From Clostridia bacterium (GTDB lineage: Bacteria > Bacillota > Clostridia > Oscillospirales > CAG-272), in assembly GCA_017547545.1 (NCBI GenBank), contig JAFYPJ010000105.1:1-36128 (forward strand): a DNA stretch of 36,128 bases, written 5' to 3'. Positions 24,551-34,703 of this stretch are shown here, one piece after another. The notes beneath the pieces are model-generated. The model did no database searches. It had not been told where the DNA came from and saw only the letters and a program-made list of their open reading frames with translations. Both the position numbers and the translations under genes were made by a program. Numbering within the stretch: the first letter of the stretch is position 1; each line of letters starts with the position of its first letter.

Positions 24551-27500
24551 ATGAGAAATTTCAAAAGAGTATTATCGTTTTTATTAACATTGGTAATGCT
24601 TGTTGGTATGGTACCCTCTTTAGAATTGGGTGTTTCTGCGGCAACAAATGACTCTATTCCGGGTTATGAAGGTACATACAAACGCCTTACAACTTTCAAT
24701 ATCGACCTTGGCGGCGCATACTACTACACAGATTTCGGTGATGAAGAACACCTTGCCGATAAAGAAAATGTCGGTATTCCCGAAGGATACTCCGGATCTA
24801 TCTCGATTCGCATGTATCACGGAACTAATAATGACACCTATTCGCTTTACAGCCAGTATTTGGGTGTTGTCTATATCGACGGTGTAGCTGTGTCTGAGCA
24901 AGCGGAAAGAATGGATCAGCTTCTTATGACCATTTTCTTCTCTGTTTATAAGAAAGGTTATAGCGTTGAAGCGTACAACTTTAATGCCGGTGCAGCAAAT
25001 CAGCAGGCGTATATCACTCCTTACGCTGATACCGACAGTATTGTGTCAACATTCAACAGAGAGGTGCTTTTCGGTAAAAGTACCTGGAATATGCCCATCA
25101 TTTGGAGATCTTATAGCGAGGTTGCAGACAACGCTATCACAGTAAATCTTGATGCAGGTCCCGAAGGCAACGGTAAAAAGGTTCAGGTTAAGCTTCATGT
25201 TGCAAAAAGAAACGATGATGTTATTTATCAGGAAAGACTTTATACCAATGAAAAGGTTATTCGTGACATTCTTGGCTTTGCTCCTCATAGCGCCAATAAG
25301 GATGGCAGAATCTTTATCGGTTGGGCTTCCGACTATGAAGGCAGAACCTCCGGAGAGGTAAAGACTCACCAGGGTAAGGGGACAATGTATCGGTTCGGTA
25401 ACGGTGATTTTACCGGTAACGACGGTGATACCCTTTATGCAATCTGGGGTTACCCCATTATGTTTGATGCTGACGGCGGTATATATGAAAACGGTACAAA
25501 ATACAATCCCGATGAATACCTTGCTTATGTAGCAGACTATGCAGAGTACAAGGGTGAGAATACCGATCCTGCAGCTATGTATAGATATGTAATGCCCGAT
25601 TGGAACGGTGACGATCCTGTTAAGGAAGGTTGCCGCCGTTATGATAACGGTGCAGGTAGAGCTTACGGTCTTATCAACTCCGACGGCAAGACCTTCTTTA
25701 CATGGGAAGGCTACGGCGAAAACCTTACGATTCCTCCCGAAGCGGGTGTTGTATACCCTTCAGGTAACAGCAATGGTTACGGTTGGTCTCACTTCCGCTG
25801 CACCGATGCGGACGATAAGAACAACCCTTACGGAATTCGCTTCCCTGAGTTTGTGGCTATTTGGGAGCCTTCTATTACCTATCATGCTAATGCTGAGGAG
25901 TATACAGGTTCTATGCCTACTGACTGGCTTGAATGGGACTATGAAAATATTTATAATTACAAGGATTATGTAATCCGCGGTTGCGGATATTCAAAAACAG
26001 GTGCAACCTTTGAAGGTTGGAACACCAAGCCTGACGGTACCGGTGAAGGCTATGCTTCCGGTGACATTATCAATCAGCGCACAAATTCCGATCCTATCGT
26101 GCTTTATGCACAGTGGTCAGACCATAGCTTTGACGCAACCGAAGGTGATTGGACGGTAACTCTCGATCCTAACGGTGGTACAGGCGGTAAAAAGGTTTAT
26201 AAAGCAACCGTTGGTCAAACCTATAAGGAAATTATCGGTACTCTTCCTACTCCTACCAAAAGCGGTTATATATTTGACGGTTGGTGGACAGCCGAATCAG
26301 ACGTGTTCCATGAACAGCCCTGCGTAGTTCAGAATCCCGGTCAGGGTTGGTTCCTTAGCGTGGGCAATAATATTAATAATAAATTTGTTGCTCCTCAGAA
26401 TGTAACCTTCTATGCAAAATGGGTTCAGATCCCTACGCTTAAAACCAACAATTCCGGTTCCTATACCATGACCTTTAATCCTACAGGTCCTTCATACAGT
26501 AGTATGAGTTCCTCTGATAATTTAGGTAATGTAACAGGTACGGTAGAGGGCCCTACCAAATATAAGATTAATAAAGGACAGACATATTACAGTTGCTTTA
26601 ACAGCGAATATGCTCCTGTAGCAACCTTGCAGGGATATACTCTTAAAGGTTGGTACTACTCCGGTTACCACCTTCGTCCTACATATACCAATGAAAGCTA
26701 TGGCTTATCAAGTAATGCAACCTGGACAGCAAACTGGATTAAAATACAGCACGAACACCAGTATGACGACGGTAAATTGATAGTTATTTCACGAACCCCC
26801 GCAACCTGTCAGGCTGCAGGTAGTCAGCTTGTTGGTTGTGTTTGCGGTTCTACCAAAACAGTAACTATAAAGAAAATAGCTCACGATTATTCCGTTCCGT
26901 GGGGTATTGAATCCCAGGCAACCTGTACAGAAAACCGTAAGGATATCTACAAATGTACAATGTGTGATCTTACCACTATTAAGGAAGCTGAAGGTACAGC
27001 ACTTGGCGGTCACATCTGGGGCGAATGGTATTACGCAAACGCAGAGGATAAGCCCACCTGTGAAGGTACAGGCACACAGACCCGTGACTGTATCCGTACA
27101 GATAACGGCGGTTACGATATGTGTGACGCTATCGACACACAAACCGTTGATCCTACCGGACACAATTATGTAGGAACTCTTGTTCCCGCATACTGTGAAT
27201 GCGAAGAAACAATGGTTTATGTTTGTCAGAACGATCCCGAGCATTGGTATGAAGAGTTCGCAGAAGGAACAGCTCTCGGTCACCTCTTTGGCGAGCCCTA
27301 TGATAACGGTGAAGGCTACACTATAATCGAATGTATCCGTGAGTCCGACGGTGTAAATCCCGAGTGTCCTCACGAGGTTAAAACTGCAAACAGATATACA
27401 ATCGTTTACGATCGGGTTCTTCCCACAGCATCCTTCGGTGCTAACACACCTATGTATCATACATACGATGAGGTAACAACTCTCGTAAATCCCACAGCAG

Positions 27501-30500
27501 CAAACGCTACCTTTGCGGGCTGGTATCTCACTCCTGATTATTCAGGCGAGCCTGTAACCACAATCGGCGCACAGGAGATCCTTGCTCCCAGAAAGTACTA
27601 TGCTAAGTGGACACTTACCTTAAAGCTTGACGGTAAGGCAGATGCGGCACATCTTTATACCGGTGATTCATATAAAGCCGAAAATTCTCTCGGTGCCGGT
27701 GTGGACTATACTATCACTTACGTTTACGGTGAGAGTGTTGAGATCCCCTATAAATGGTGGCATAATACAGTTATGTTTACCGGCTGGACCAATTCAGCAA
27801 TAGAAACCTTAGGTCAGCTTGGAACTGTCCCTGCGTATTCATTTACTGCAAATGCCACATTAACGGCGTCTTATGTGACGAACAGCTATCCTGTAATCTA
27901 TATCGACGGTGTTACCGGTGAGATATATGATGAAAACAGTACTAATATCGAAAATCCTGATAAGCTTACAAAGAGTCTTGGTTATGTAAATTCAACAAAC
28001 GACCATAATCCCGTAGAGCCTGTCAGAACAGGTTATATAGCAACTCTTCATAAGCTCCCCGACATGAGTGATAGTGCGGTAGGCGCGTTTGACCAAAAAA
28101 CTATTACTCATACAAACTATCCTGAAGAAAAGATAGTTTATTACGTCAAGTGGACTGCCAATTCCAAGACACTTACACTTGGAGCAAACAGCGGTAACTT
28201 TGTGACCGATGCGGCAGCAGGTACAAAGAATCAGACAAGCAGAACTGTAACACATACATACGATAAGGATACTATCCTTAATAAGGAAGCATCTCCTACA
28301 CTCAATGCGGACTTTGTAGATATGTACAGACAGGGTTATGAGTTTGTAGGCTGGAACAGCGGTACTGCATATAATGCAGGTACCCGTTATTCCGAGGATA
28401 TGCATAAAATTCCCGCAAACTCCCTTCCTATGGCGGCGGCTACTACCCTCTATGCAGAGTGGAAGCCTAACACCTTCATTGTAGAGTATGAGCTTTGGGA
28501 TATGACCACCGGTGAGAAGATTAAGATCACCGATGATAATGCAGAGACCCTGGGTGTTTCCAACTGGGATAAGATGACTATCAAGAGCTATACCTACGGT
28601 GCAAACTCCGCAGCATTTACAACTCTTGTACGTCCCGGATATACTGTAACCGGTTGGAAATATGCTGACGGTGCTACATTGAACGGTACCAATAAAAACG
28701 TTATCGGAAGCACAGCTGTTTATTATGACAGTGACTATCACGCTCATAATGCTAAGGTTGAGCTCAGAGAAGACGGTAATTACTATATAGTAGTACATGC
28801 AGAGGTTACCCGTAATGCAGCGTATAAGGTTACACTTGCGCCTAATAGCGGTACATTCGTTACCGTGAACGCTGACGGAAGCGAGACAACCGATACACTT
28901 GCAACCCGTTACTTCATGCATACTTCAGATGTTGCTACCGAATTTAATGCAGAAACTCTTAGCCAGGACTTTACCTATATTTACAGAACCGGTTATGAGT
29001 TTGTAGGTTGGAATACCGGCAAGACCTATAATGCAGGTACACGTTATTCTGACGAGATGAAGAGAATGCCCGCATTCTCCGTTCCTGCAGCTACTACACT
29101 CTATGCGGAGTGGAAGCCTATTGAATACAACATTGAGTATTATCTCGATGGTGTACTTCTCACCGAGGAATACGCGCAGGAGCTTGGCGGTTATGGCGAA
29201 ACTCTTGGCGGTATAGACTATTCTGTATTTACCGATGCAAAGAAGGTATATACGTTTGGTACAGACAGCTATGCACTTCCCGTACTTAAGAGTACAGGTA
29301 AAACGGTAAGTCAGTGGTACTTTAAGGATGATACCGCAAGAGCCACTAAGGTTACCACCCTCGACAAGGACAATAACATGACAGCGGCAAATACCCTCAT
29401 TCACGCAGAAAAGCGTGAGGACGGAAAGTGGTATCTGCCCTTATATGCAACATCTTCTATCAATTCCTTTGATATTACATTGAACTTCAGCAGCGGTACT
29501 CCCGACTACGCTGAGGGTCATACAACTACAACAACTATCAAGGGTCATGTAGCAGGTGAAGCTCTTGATTTCACCAAGGTTCTTGACGGACTTACAAGAC
29601 ATGGTTGGGACTTTGTATACTGGCGTGATGAAACAACTCTTAAGGAATATCACACCTTCGAAAGCATTCCTGCAGATGAGTTGTTCGCAGCAACGACCAT
29701 TAAGGCATATTGGGCGCCCATAACCTTTGATATAGAGTACTATGCAAACGGTACTTTGATCGACAGTGAAGAAACTGCGCGTTCGTTAGGTATTAACAAC
29801 TATGCGTCCTTTGCTGCAGTTAAGACCTTCACCTATAACGCAGCATCTATTCGTATATATCCTGCTACAGCTCCGAACTATACGTTTTCTTCAGCGAACA
29901 CACGTTGGCTGTATAAGAATGAAGCAAACACCTACGTTAGTGATGGAAAACATTATATACGTGATGATGAGATTGATACAGTAACTGAATTCAATGACAA
30001 GGTTGATATTGTAGACGGCAGACGTGTTATCCGTTTACATATTAACTTGACTCCTAAGTCATTTACAGTTCGTGTTCGTCCCTATTACGGTGTATATCAT
30101 GTAGACGGTGGAACAAACTATACTACCGCTAATGATACTACATATCTCAACTTCACATTCACAGGTGGTGAAGATCTCGATCTTGGTTCAAGAATCGCTG
30201 ATCTCCACAGACCCGGTTACACATTTAAGGAATGGAATTCCGCGGCGGCAGGAACCGGAACTTCATATTCCAAGGAAATGTACACTATTCCCGGAAGTGC
30301 GATCATTCCTAACAATGATCCTACATACATCTATGCAGTTTGGGAAGCAAACACCTTCCCCATAGAGTATTATCTTGACGGAATCAAGCTCGACTCCGAA
30401 AAGGCTGCAGAGCTGAACGTTGCAGGCTTTGATGCGTTGCCTACCGCACACAAGTACGCAACTGCAACAACCTGTGCTACACTTACGAGAACAGGTTACA

Positions 30501-33500
30501 CAATATCTGCATGGGCAGATGAAGCAGGTACGGCATTGGCAAGCAAGCAGATTGCAGCTACGGCATATTCGTACGATGTTAACGGCAAGGATTACGTAAT
30601 CAAGGTTTACGCAACATCCACACCTATGCAGATGACCGTATCCTATGTTGACTCTACAACAGGCAGTGCAACATCTGCAGCTAATATGAAGACATGGTTT
30701 GGTGAAACTGTGTATGCGGGTATGACACCTATTGATTACCCCGGCACTGTTACATTCCCCACCGAAGCAAACAGAGACGGCTATCATCTCGTAGGTTTCT
30801 ATAATGATAAGAACTACACAGAGAAGATCGAATCCTTCAGTTCTGTAGGCTTCCTTACTACAGCAGCGGCTACAAAGACCGTTTATGTTAAGTGGGAAGC
30901 AGACGAAACCACACCTCCCACAGGTACAATCGACCTTGGTGTAGGTTCAGCTGGTATTTCCACAGAGTTTATTACTAAGGATAAAATCGTATACGGTATT
31001 TATGATAAGAGCTTTGATAATATCGTAATTACCGGCGATAAGGGTAATAATTATATTGCTCCTACCGTTGAATACTTCCTCTCCGCCAAGGCTCTTACAC
31101 AGGCAGAGGTTGAAGCTCTTACAGAGTGGACTGCAGCTCCCAACGGCGAGGCATTCAGCCTTGCAGGAACCGCAGACGGTGAATACATCATGTATGTTAA
31201 GCTCACCGATGACCAGGGTAACGTAAGCTACATTTCTTCTCAGAGATTTATTTACGATACCACAGCTCCCAAGTTTAATGTTCTTGAAAACGGTGAGTAT
31301 TGCTTCAATACAGAATTCGGCAAGGAATTCACAGTTGAAGAAAGATACCTTGATAAGTTCACTGTAAACGGTGAAGCAATCAAGCTTGGCACCGATAGAG
31401 CCTATACTCTTGAGGGCAGCGAAAACGGCACAGAATATGTTGTTTATGCCAAGGATAAGGCAGGCAACGAAACCACAGTTACAGTTAATATCTATAACAG
31501 CCACGATTGGCTTGTTACAACCTACTCCTGGAGTGCTGACGGCAAGTCCTGCACCGCTTCCAGAGTATGTAACAGAGCTACCTGCGGTATAGAAGAAACT
31601 GCAGATGCCGAAGTTACAGGAGAAATCACAGTTCCCGCAACTTGCGTAAGCAAGGGAACAACAACCTACACAGCAACCTTCGCAGTTGATTGGGCAATTA
31701 CTAAGACAACCGATATAGTTGATGTTGAAATTGATGCAAATAACCATGACGGCAAGCTTGTACAGGTAGACGCTAAGGCTCCCACATGTACAGAACCCGG
31801 TTATAATGCATACGAATACTGTCCTGAGTGCGGTTATACTACATTTGAAGAAACAGTTGCTCTCGGCCACACTGAGGCAGAAGCGGTTGTTGAAAACAAT
31901 AAGGAAGCAACTTGCGAAGAAAACGGCAGCTACGACCTTGTAGTTTACTGTTCTGTATGTAAGGTTGAGCTTTCAAGAAAGACCGAAAAGGTTCCCGCAC
32001 TTGGTCACACCAAGGGTGAATATGTAGTTCTTGACCACAAGGATGCAACCTGTACAGAAAACGGTTCTCATACCGAGGCAATGTACTGTACAGTATGTAA
32101 TGCAGAGCTTGACAGAAAGGTTACCTTCCTTCCCAAGCTCGGCCACAGCTACGAAACAGTTGTTACCGAACCTACATGCACAGGAGATGGTTACACAACT
32201 TATACCTGTACCGTTTGCGGTGATACATACATAGCAGATGTGGTTGATGCACTCGGTCACAGCTACGAAACAGTTGTTACCGAACCTACATGTACAGAAG
32301 GCGGTTACACAACTTATACATGTACAGTATGCGGACACAGCTATGATGCAGATAAGGTTAATGCACTCGGTCATACTCCTGCCAAAGCAGTTGAGGAAAA
32401 CAGAGTTGATGCAGAATGCGGCATTACCGGTTCTTACGATATGGTTGTATACTGTACCGAATGTGACAAGGAGCTTTCAAGAGAAAGCTTTGGAATTGAA
32501 GCACTCACCCATGAATATACTTTCAAGGTAATTGAAAATAACGGTTATGTACAGTGTATCTACTGTAATACCGGATATGACGGATTCTTTACCGATAAAG
32601 AAACAGGCAATATCTACTATGCAATGGCAGATTCCAACGGCTTGACCAAGCAGGGACTTTTCGTAGTAGAGGATAATTACTACTACGGTCTTGCAGGTGA
32701 AGATTACGGTAAACTTGTAATTGATTCTGTTTACATGATCACCCTTGCAGAAAAGCAGATCTTCAATGCAGAAAACGAAGCATACGCTCTTAACGGCCGT
32801 AATAGCGTTTACGCATTTGATGAAGAAGGTAAGATAATTGCAAACGGTTTTGCAACAGGTATGCATGTAAGAGATACCAAGGAAGAAGAACCCGTAGAAA
32901 GAACATTCTGTTATAACAATTATCAGTTGTACTTCGGTCTTCAGATGTTTACTGTAGAAGGTAAGGTTGAATTCCGTTACTTCAATGAAAATCACGGTCA
33001 TATGTACCAGAATCTCAGCATTTGGATCGCTGCAACAAACAGCTCAACCAAACCCGGTGCATCCGGTTATAACCCCTACGGACTTCCCAAGGGTTATTAT
33101 CAGATCAATGCGGAAGGCGTACTCCAGATGCCCGAGGGTTACATTATAGTAAACCATGGCGGTAAGTATCACCTTACTCTTGACGGTGTAATTCAGTCTC
33201 AGGGACTCTATGAGGTTGGAGAAGGCAAGCTTGTATATGTTAAGCAGGGCCTTACACTTGCAAATAATGAGTTCATATGGCTTACTGCAGACCTTAAGAA
33301 CGGTATTATCAGCGATCCCGACGGCTTCTACACCTTCGGCGATGACTTCTACATGGAACTCGGATGCTTCTATGATGTATACGGCAGAACCTATTATGTA
33401 GATGAAGAGGGTACACTTGCAACTGGATTTACAAAGGTTGGCGAGGATTATTACTACTTCAACAAGAAGTCCGGATTTATGTATAAGGATTCTACTCTTT

Positions 33501-34471
33501 GGGTAGGCGAAAACGAATACGGATTTGCTATGGGTAACTATTACTTCATGGAAAACGGTAAGATGTACATAGCAGATACAAGCGGTTATAAGAAAATTGT
33601 AGAAGAAGACGGAAAGCTTTACTTCACTATTGACGGAGTTAAGCAGTTCTACGGACTCTACGAGCTTGACGGTGAATACTATTATGCACAGAGCAACGGT
33701 GTTCTTGTAACCAACAGTACAGTTTGGATTTCAAATGTAAATGATCTCCCTGTTACAAAGGGTAATTATAAGTTTGATTCCGAAGGTAAGCTTGTAAAAA
33801 CAGGATTTATAACAACCGATAAGGGTTATACATACTACTATGATAATCTTGTACTTGCAAAGGGACTTACCAAGATAGGCAATGATTACTATTTCTTCAA
33901 TATTACCAGCGGTATGATGTATTCAAGCTCTACAATGTGGATAGATGATAATGAATACGGATTTGCCAAGGGCTTCTACTACTTCGGTGAAGACGGCAAG
34001 CTCTTTATAGCAAATGAGGAAACCGGTGTTAAGAAGATAATATACGAAAACGGTGCATATTACTTCACTATTGACGGTGTTAAGCAGTATGCAGGTGTAT
34101 ATGAACTTGACGGTGATTATTACTATGCACAAACAAACGGTAAGCTTTATGTTAACACATCCGCATGGCTCAATGATACTGTAGCTTCAAAGTTCGGTGG
34201 AACAAGAGGATACTACGGCTTTGATTCTGAAGGTAAGCTTATCAAAACAGGCTTTATTTCAGCAAGCAACGGTTACTCATATTATTATGATAATCTTGTA
34301 CTTGCAAAAGGCTTTACAAAGTTAGGAGAGGATTATTACTTCTTCAATCTTTCCAGCGGTGCAATGTATGTTGAAACCACACTTTGGGTTGGCGGAGACA
34401 ATATTTACGGTGTGTCCTCCGGATTCTACTATTTCGGAGCAGACGGTAAGTGTACCGGTAAAGTTGGATAA
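24551..34471 (+). CDS. Giant secreted multidomain repeat protein (InlB-like repeats, Cys/His modules, C-terminal cell-wall-type repeats)
   Basis: This 3306-residue protein begins with a clear signal peptide (KR, then LSFLLTLVMLVGMVPSLELG, cleavage near VSA-AT at residue 30). The order is as follows. Residues 31-733 are InlB/Listeria-Bacteroides-type beta repeats (GYIFDGWWT...VTFYAKW). About 734-950 is a cysteine-rich section. About 957-2115 are more InlB-like repeats, including four long tandem units. About 2118-2316 is an Ig-like region with YDTTAPKF and AKDKAGNET. About 2317-2676 are tandem Cys/His modules. About 2677-3306 are Tyr/Gly-rich repeats such as YYFNKKSGFMY, resembling glucan- or cell-wall-binding repeats. 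No LPxTG motif is present, so the C-terminal repeats are the likely anchor. The frame extends to a TTG at 24485, but the ATG at 24551 has AAAGGA upstream and starts the signal peptide. An adhesin or surface scaffold role is inference; no enzymatic domain was recognised. Confidence 0.85.
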   Translation: MRNFKRVLSFLLTLVMLVGMVPSLELGVSAATNDSIPGYEGTYKRLTTFNIDLGGAYYYTDFGDEEHLADKENVGIPEGYSGSISIRMYHGTNNDTYSLYSQYLGVVYIDGVAVSEQAERMDQLLMTIFFSVYKKGYSVEAYNFNAGAANQQAYITPYADTDSIVSTFNREVLFGKSTWNMPIIWRSYSEVADNAITVNLDAGPEGNGKKVQVKLHVAKRNDDVIYQERLYTNEKVIRDILGFAPHSANKDGRIFIGWASDYEGRTSGEVKTHQGKGTMYRFGNGDFTGNDGDTLYAIWGYPIMFDADGGIYENGTKYNPDEYLAYVADYAEYKGENTDPAAMYRYVMPDWNGDDPVKEGCRRYDNGAGRAYGLINSDGKTFFTWEGYGENLTIPPEAGVVYPSGNSNGYGWSHFRCTDADDKNNPYGIRFPEFVAIWEPSITYHANAEEYTGSMPTDWLEWDYENIYNYKDYVIRGCGYSKTGATFEGWNTKPDGTGEGYASGDIINQRTNSDPIVLYAQWSDHSFDATEGDWTVTLDPNGGTGGKKVYKATVGQTYKEIIGTLPTPTKSGYIFDGWWTAESDVFHEQPCVVQNPGQGWFLSVGNNINNKFVAPQNVTFYAKWVQIPTLKTNNSGSYTMTFNPTGPSYSSMSSSDNLGNVTGTVEGPTKYKINKGQTYYSCFNSEYAPVATLQGYTLKGWYYSGYHLRPTYTNESYGLSSNATWTANWIKIQHEHQYDDGKLIVISRTPATCQAAGSQLVGCVCGSTKTVTIKKIAHDYSVPWGIESQATCTENRKDIYKCTMCDLTTIKEAEGTALGGHIWGEWYYANAEDKPTCEGTGTQTRDCIRTDNGGYDMCDAIDTQTVDPTGHNYVGTLVPAYCECEETMVYVCQNDPEHWYEEFAEGTALGHLFGEPYDNGEGYTIIECIRESDGVNPECPHEVKTANRYTIVYDRVLPTASFGANTPMYHTYDEVTTLVNPTAANATFAGWYLTPDYSGEPVTTIGAQEILAPRKYYAKWTLTLKLDGKADAAHLYTGDSYKAENSLGAGVDYTITYVYGESVEIPYKWWHNTVMFTGWTNSAIETLGQLGTVPAYSFTANATLTASYVTNSYPVIYIDGVTGEIYDENSTNIENPDKLTKSLGYVNSTNDHNPVEPVRTGYIATLHKLPDMSDSAVGAFDQKTITHTNYPEEKIVYYVKWTANSKTLTLGANSGNFVTDAAAGTKNQTSRTVTHTYDKDTILNKEASPTLNADFVDMYRQGYEFVGWNSGTAYNAGTRYSEDMHKIPANSLPMAAATTLYAEWKPNTFIVEYELWDMTTGEKIKITDDNAETLGVSNWDKMTIKSYTYGANSAAFTTLVRPGYTVTGWKYADGATLNGTNKNVIGSTAVYYDSDYHAHNAKVELREDGNYYIVVHAEVTRNAAYKVTLAPNSGTFVTVNADGSETTDTLATRYFMHTSDVATEFNAETLSQDFTYIYRTGYEFVGWNTGKTYNAGTRYSDEMKRMPAFSVPAATTLYAEWKPIEYNIEYYLDGVLLTEEYAQELGGYGETLGGIDYSVFTDAKKVYTFGTDSYALPVLKSTGKTVSQWYFKDDTARATKVTTLDKDNNMTAANTLIHAEKREDGKWYLPLYATSSINSFDITLNFSSGTPDYAEGHTTTTTIKGHVAGEALDFTKVLDGLTRHGWDFVYWRDETTLKEYHTFESIPADELFAATTIKAYWAPITFDIEYYANGTLIDSEETARSLGINNYASFAAVKTFTYNAASIRIYPATAPNYTFSSANTRWLYKNEANTYVSDGKHYIRDDEIDTVTEFNDKVDIVDGRRVIRLHINLTPKSFTVRVRPYYGVYHVDGGTNYTTANDTTYLNFTFTGGEDLDLGSRIADLHRPGYTFKEWNSAAAGTGTSYSKEMYTIPGSAIIPNNDPTYIYAVWEANTFPIEYYLDGIKLDSEKAAELNVAGFDALPTAHKYATATTCATLTRTGYTISAWADEAGTALASKQIAATAYSYDVNGKDYVIKVYATSTPMQMTVSYVDSTTGSATSAANMKTWFGETVYAGMTPIDYPGTVTFPTEANRDGYHLVGFYNDKNYTEKIESFSSVGFLTTAAATKTVYVKWEADETTPPTGTIDLGVGSAGISTEFITKDKIVYGIYDKSFDNIVITGDKGNNYIAPTVEYFLSAKALTQAEVEALTEWTAAPNGEAFSLAGTADGEYIMYVKLTDDQGNVSYISSQRFIYDTTAPKFNVLENGEYCFNTEFGKEFTVEERYLDKFTVNGEAIKLGTDRAYTLEGSENGTEYVVYAKDKAGNETTVTVNIYNSHDWLVTTYSWSADGKSCTASRVCNRATCGIEETADAEVTGEITVPATCVSKGTTTYTATFAVDWAITKTTDIVDVEIDANNHDGKLVQVDAKAPTCTEPGYNAYEYCPECGYTTFEETVALGHTEAEAVVENNKEATCEENGSYDLVVYCSVCKVELSRKTEKVPALGHTKGEYVVLDHKDATCTENGSHTEAMYCTVCNAELDRKVTFLPKLGHSYETVVTEPTCTGDGYTTYTCTVCGDTYIADVVDALGHSYETVVTEPTCTEGGYTTYTCTVCGHSYDADKVNALGHTPAKAVEENRVDAECGITGSYDMVVYCTECDKELSRESFGIEALTHEYTFKVIENNGYVQCIYCNTGYDGFFTDKETGNIYYAMADSNGLTKQGLFVVEDNYYYGLAGEDYGKLVIDSVYMITLAEKQIFNAENEAYALNGRNSVYAFDEEGKIIANGFATGMHVRDTKEEEPVERTFCYNNYQLYFGLQMFTVEGKVEFRYFNENHGHMYQNLSIWIAATNSSTKPGASGYNPYGLPKGYYQINAEGVLQMPEGYIIVNHGGKYHLTLDGVIQSQGLYEVGEGKLVYVKQGLTLANNEFIWLTADLKNGIISDPDGFYTFGDDFYMELGCFYDVYGRTYYVDEEGTLATGFTKVGEDYYYFNKKSGFMYKDSTLWVGENEYGFAMGNYYFMENGKMYIADTSGYKKIVEEDGKLYFTIDGVKQFYGLYELDGEYYYAQSNGVLVTNSTVWISNVNDLPVTKGNYKFDSEGKLVKTGFITTDKGYTYYYDNLVLAKGLTKIGNDYYFFNITSGMMYSSSTMWIDDNEYGFAKGFYYFGEDGKLFIANEETGVKKIIYENGAYYFTIDGVKQYAGVYELDGDYYYAQTNGKLYVNTSAWLNDTVASKFGGTRGYYGFDSEGKLIKTGFISASNGYSYYYDNLVLAKGFTKLGEDYYFFNLSSGAMYVETTLWVGGDNIYGVSSGFYYFGADGKCTGKVG
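26750..27400 (+). repeat. First cysteine-rich section of the giant protein
   Basis: This section (residues about 734-950) contains degenerate copies of the C...CxxC...GH module. Examples are the segments ending VGCVCGSTKT, IYKCTMCDLTT...LGGH, and a longer form with paired CI..and CD.. cysteines ending PTGH. It separates two blocks of InlB-like repeats. The copies are more divergent than those at 31754-32512. Confidence 0.65.
28160..30625 (+). repeat. Four tandem ~190-217-residue units of paired InlB-like subrepeats
   Basis: Units start near residues 1204, 1421, 1637 and 1835. Each has a first half with a GYEFVGWN-like or GYTFKEWN-like core ending in YAEWKP/YAVWEA. The second half starts IEYYLDG-like or IEYYANG-like, then AxxLG or AELNV, KxYTY or KTFTY, and a GYTxxxW-like core. 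The period of two different subrepeats is clear to the eye in the translation. The first two units are the most alike (YEFVGWN..YNAGTRYS in both). Confidence 0.8.
31754..32512 (+). repeat. Six tandem Cys/His modules (38-46 residues each)
   Basis: Module borders by translation are 31754-31870, 31871-32008, 32009-32146, 32147-32260, 32261-32374 and 32375-32512. Each follows C-x9..11-C-x2-C-x13..15-[GT]H, with ATCTENG-like or PTCTGDG-like starts and an LGH end. Two lengths occur: a short form (38-39 residues, SYETVVTEPTC...) and a long form (46 residues, ...NGSYDLVVYCSVCKVELSR...). The two short copies at 32147-32374 are nearly identical in DNA. Confidence 0.85.
33421..34468 (+). repeat. C-terminal Tyr-rich cell-wall-binding-type repeats
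   Basis: Two full units (residues about 2957-3082 and 3083-3229) and a partial one (3230-3306) share GFTKVGEDYYYFN, SGxMY, LWVG or MWID, YGFAxGxYYF, FTIDGVKQ and YELDGxYYYAQ. They resemble the aromatic repeats of choline- and glucan-binding proteins but lack the tryptophan spacing of classical choline-binding repeats. An attachment role is inference. Confidence 0.7.
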
Positions 34472-34485
34472 TAATCAAACAAAAC

Positions 34486-34515
34486 AAATGACGGCAGAAA
34501 ATCTGCCGTCATTTT
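34486..34515 (+). terminator. Terminator of the giant protein gene
   Basis: A 13-bp perfect stem (AAATGACGGCAGA at 34486-34498, TCTGCCGTCATTT at 34502-34514) with a three-base loop is followed by TTTT-like sequence and a T-rich tract. It lies 15 bases after the stop codon. Confidence 0.9.
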
Positions 34516-34591
34516 ACTTGTTGCTTTTTTGCAACTAAATATGTAGTATTGTATAAAATATGTGCAATGTAGAAAATATTGGGAAAGATAC

Positions 34592-34620
34592 TTGACTATC
34601 CCAATTTAATATGATATTAT
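34592..34620 (+). promoter_or_regulatory. Promoter of the second surface protein gene
   Basis: TTGACT (34592-34597) and TATTAT (34615-34620) are 17 bases apart. The leader to the ATG is about 75 bases and ends with AAAGGA. With the terminator just upstream, this gene is its own transcription unit. Confidence 0.7.
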
Positions 34621-34703
34621 ATAATAGTAAAATTATCGGTATAAATATATTTTTTGATTTGTTCCGATTTACACAAAAAATTTTTTTAAGAAAGGAAAGA
34701 ATT

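Noticed and set aside
27992-28921. Long open frame antisense to the giant gene (about 309 codons)
   Set aside because: Cys/Ile/Val-rich shadow translation without start signals. Similar frames at 30947-31870 were rejected for the same reason.
31754-32512. CRISPR-like array in the regularly spaced repeats
   Set aside because: The repeats are in-frame protein modules of 38-46 codons with conserved Cys/His, not short direct repeats with unique spacers.
34400-34471. LPxTG sortase anchor at the C-terminus of the giant protein
   Set aside because: The last residues are GFYYFGADGKCTGKVG with no LPxTG, membrane segment or basic tail.
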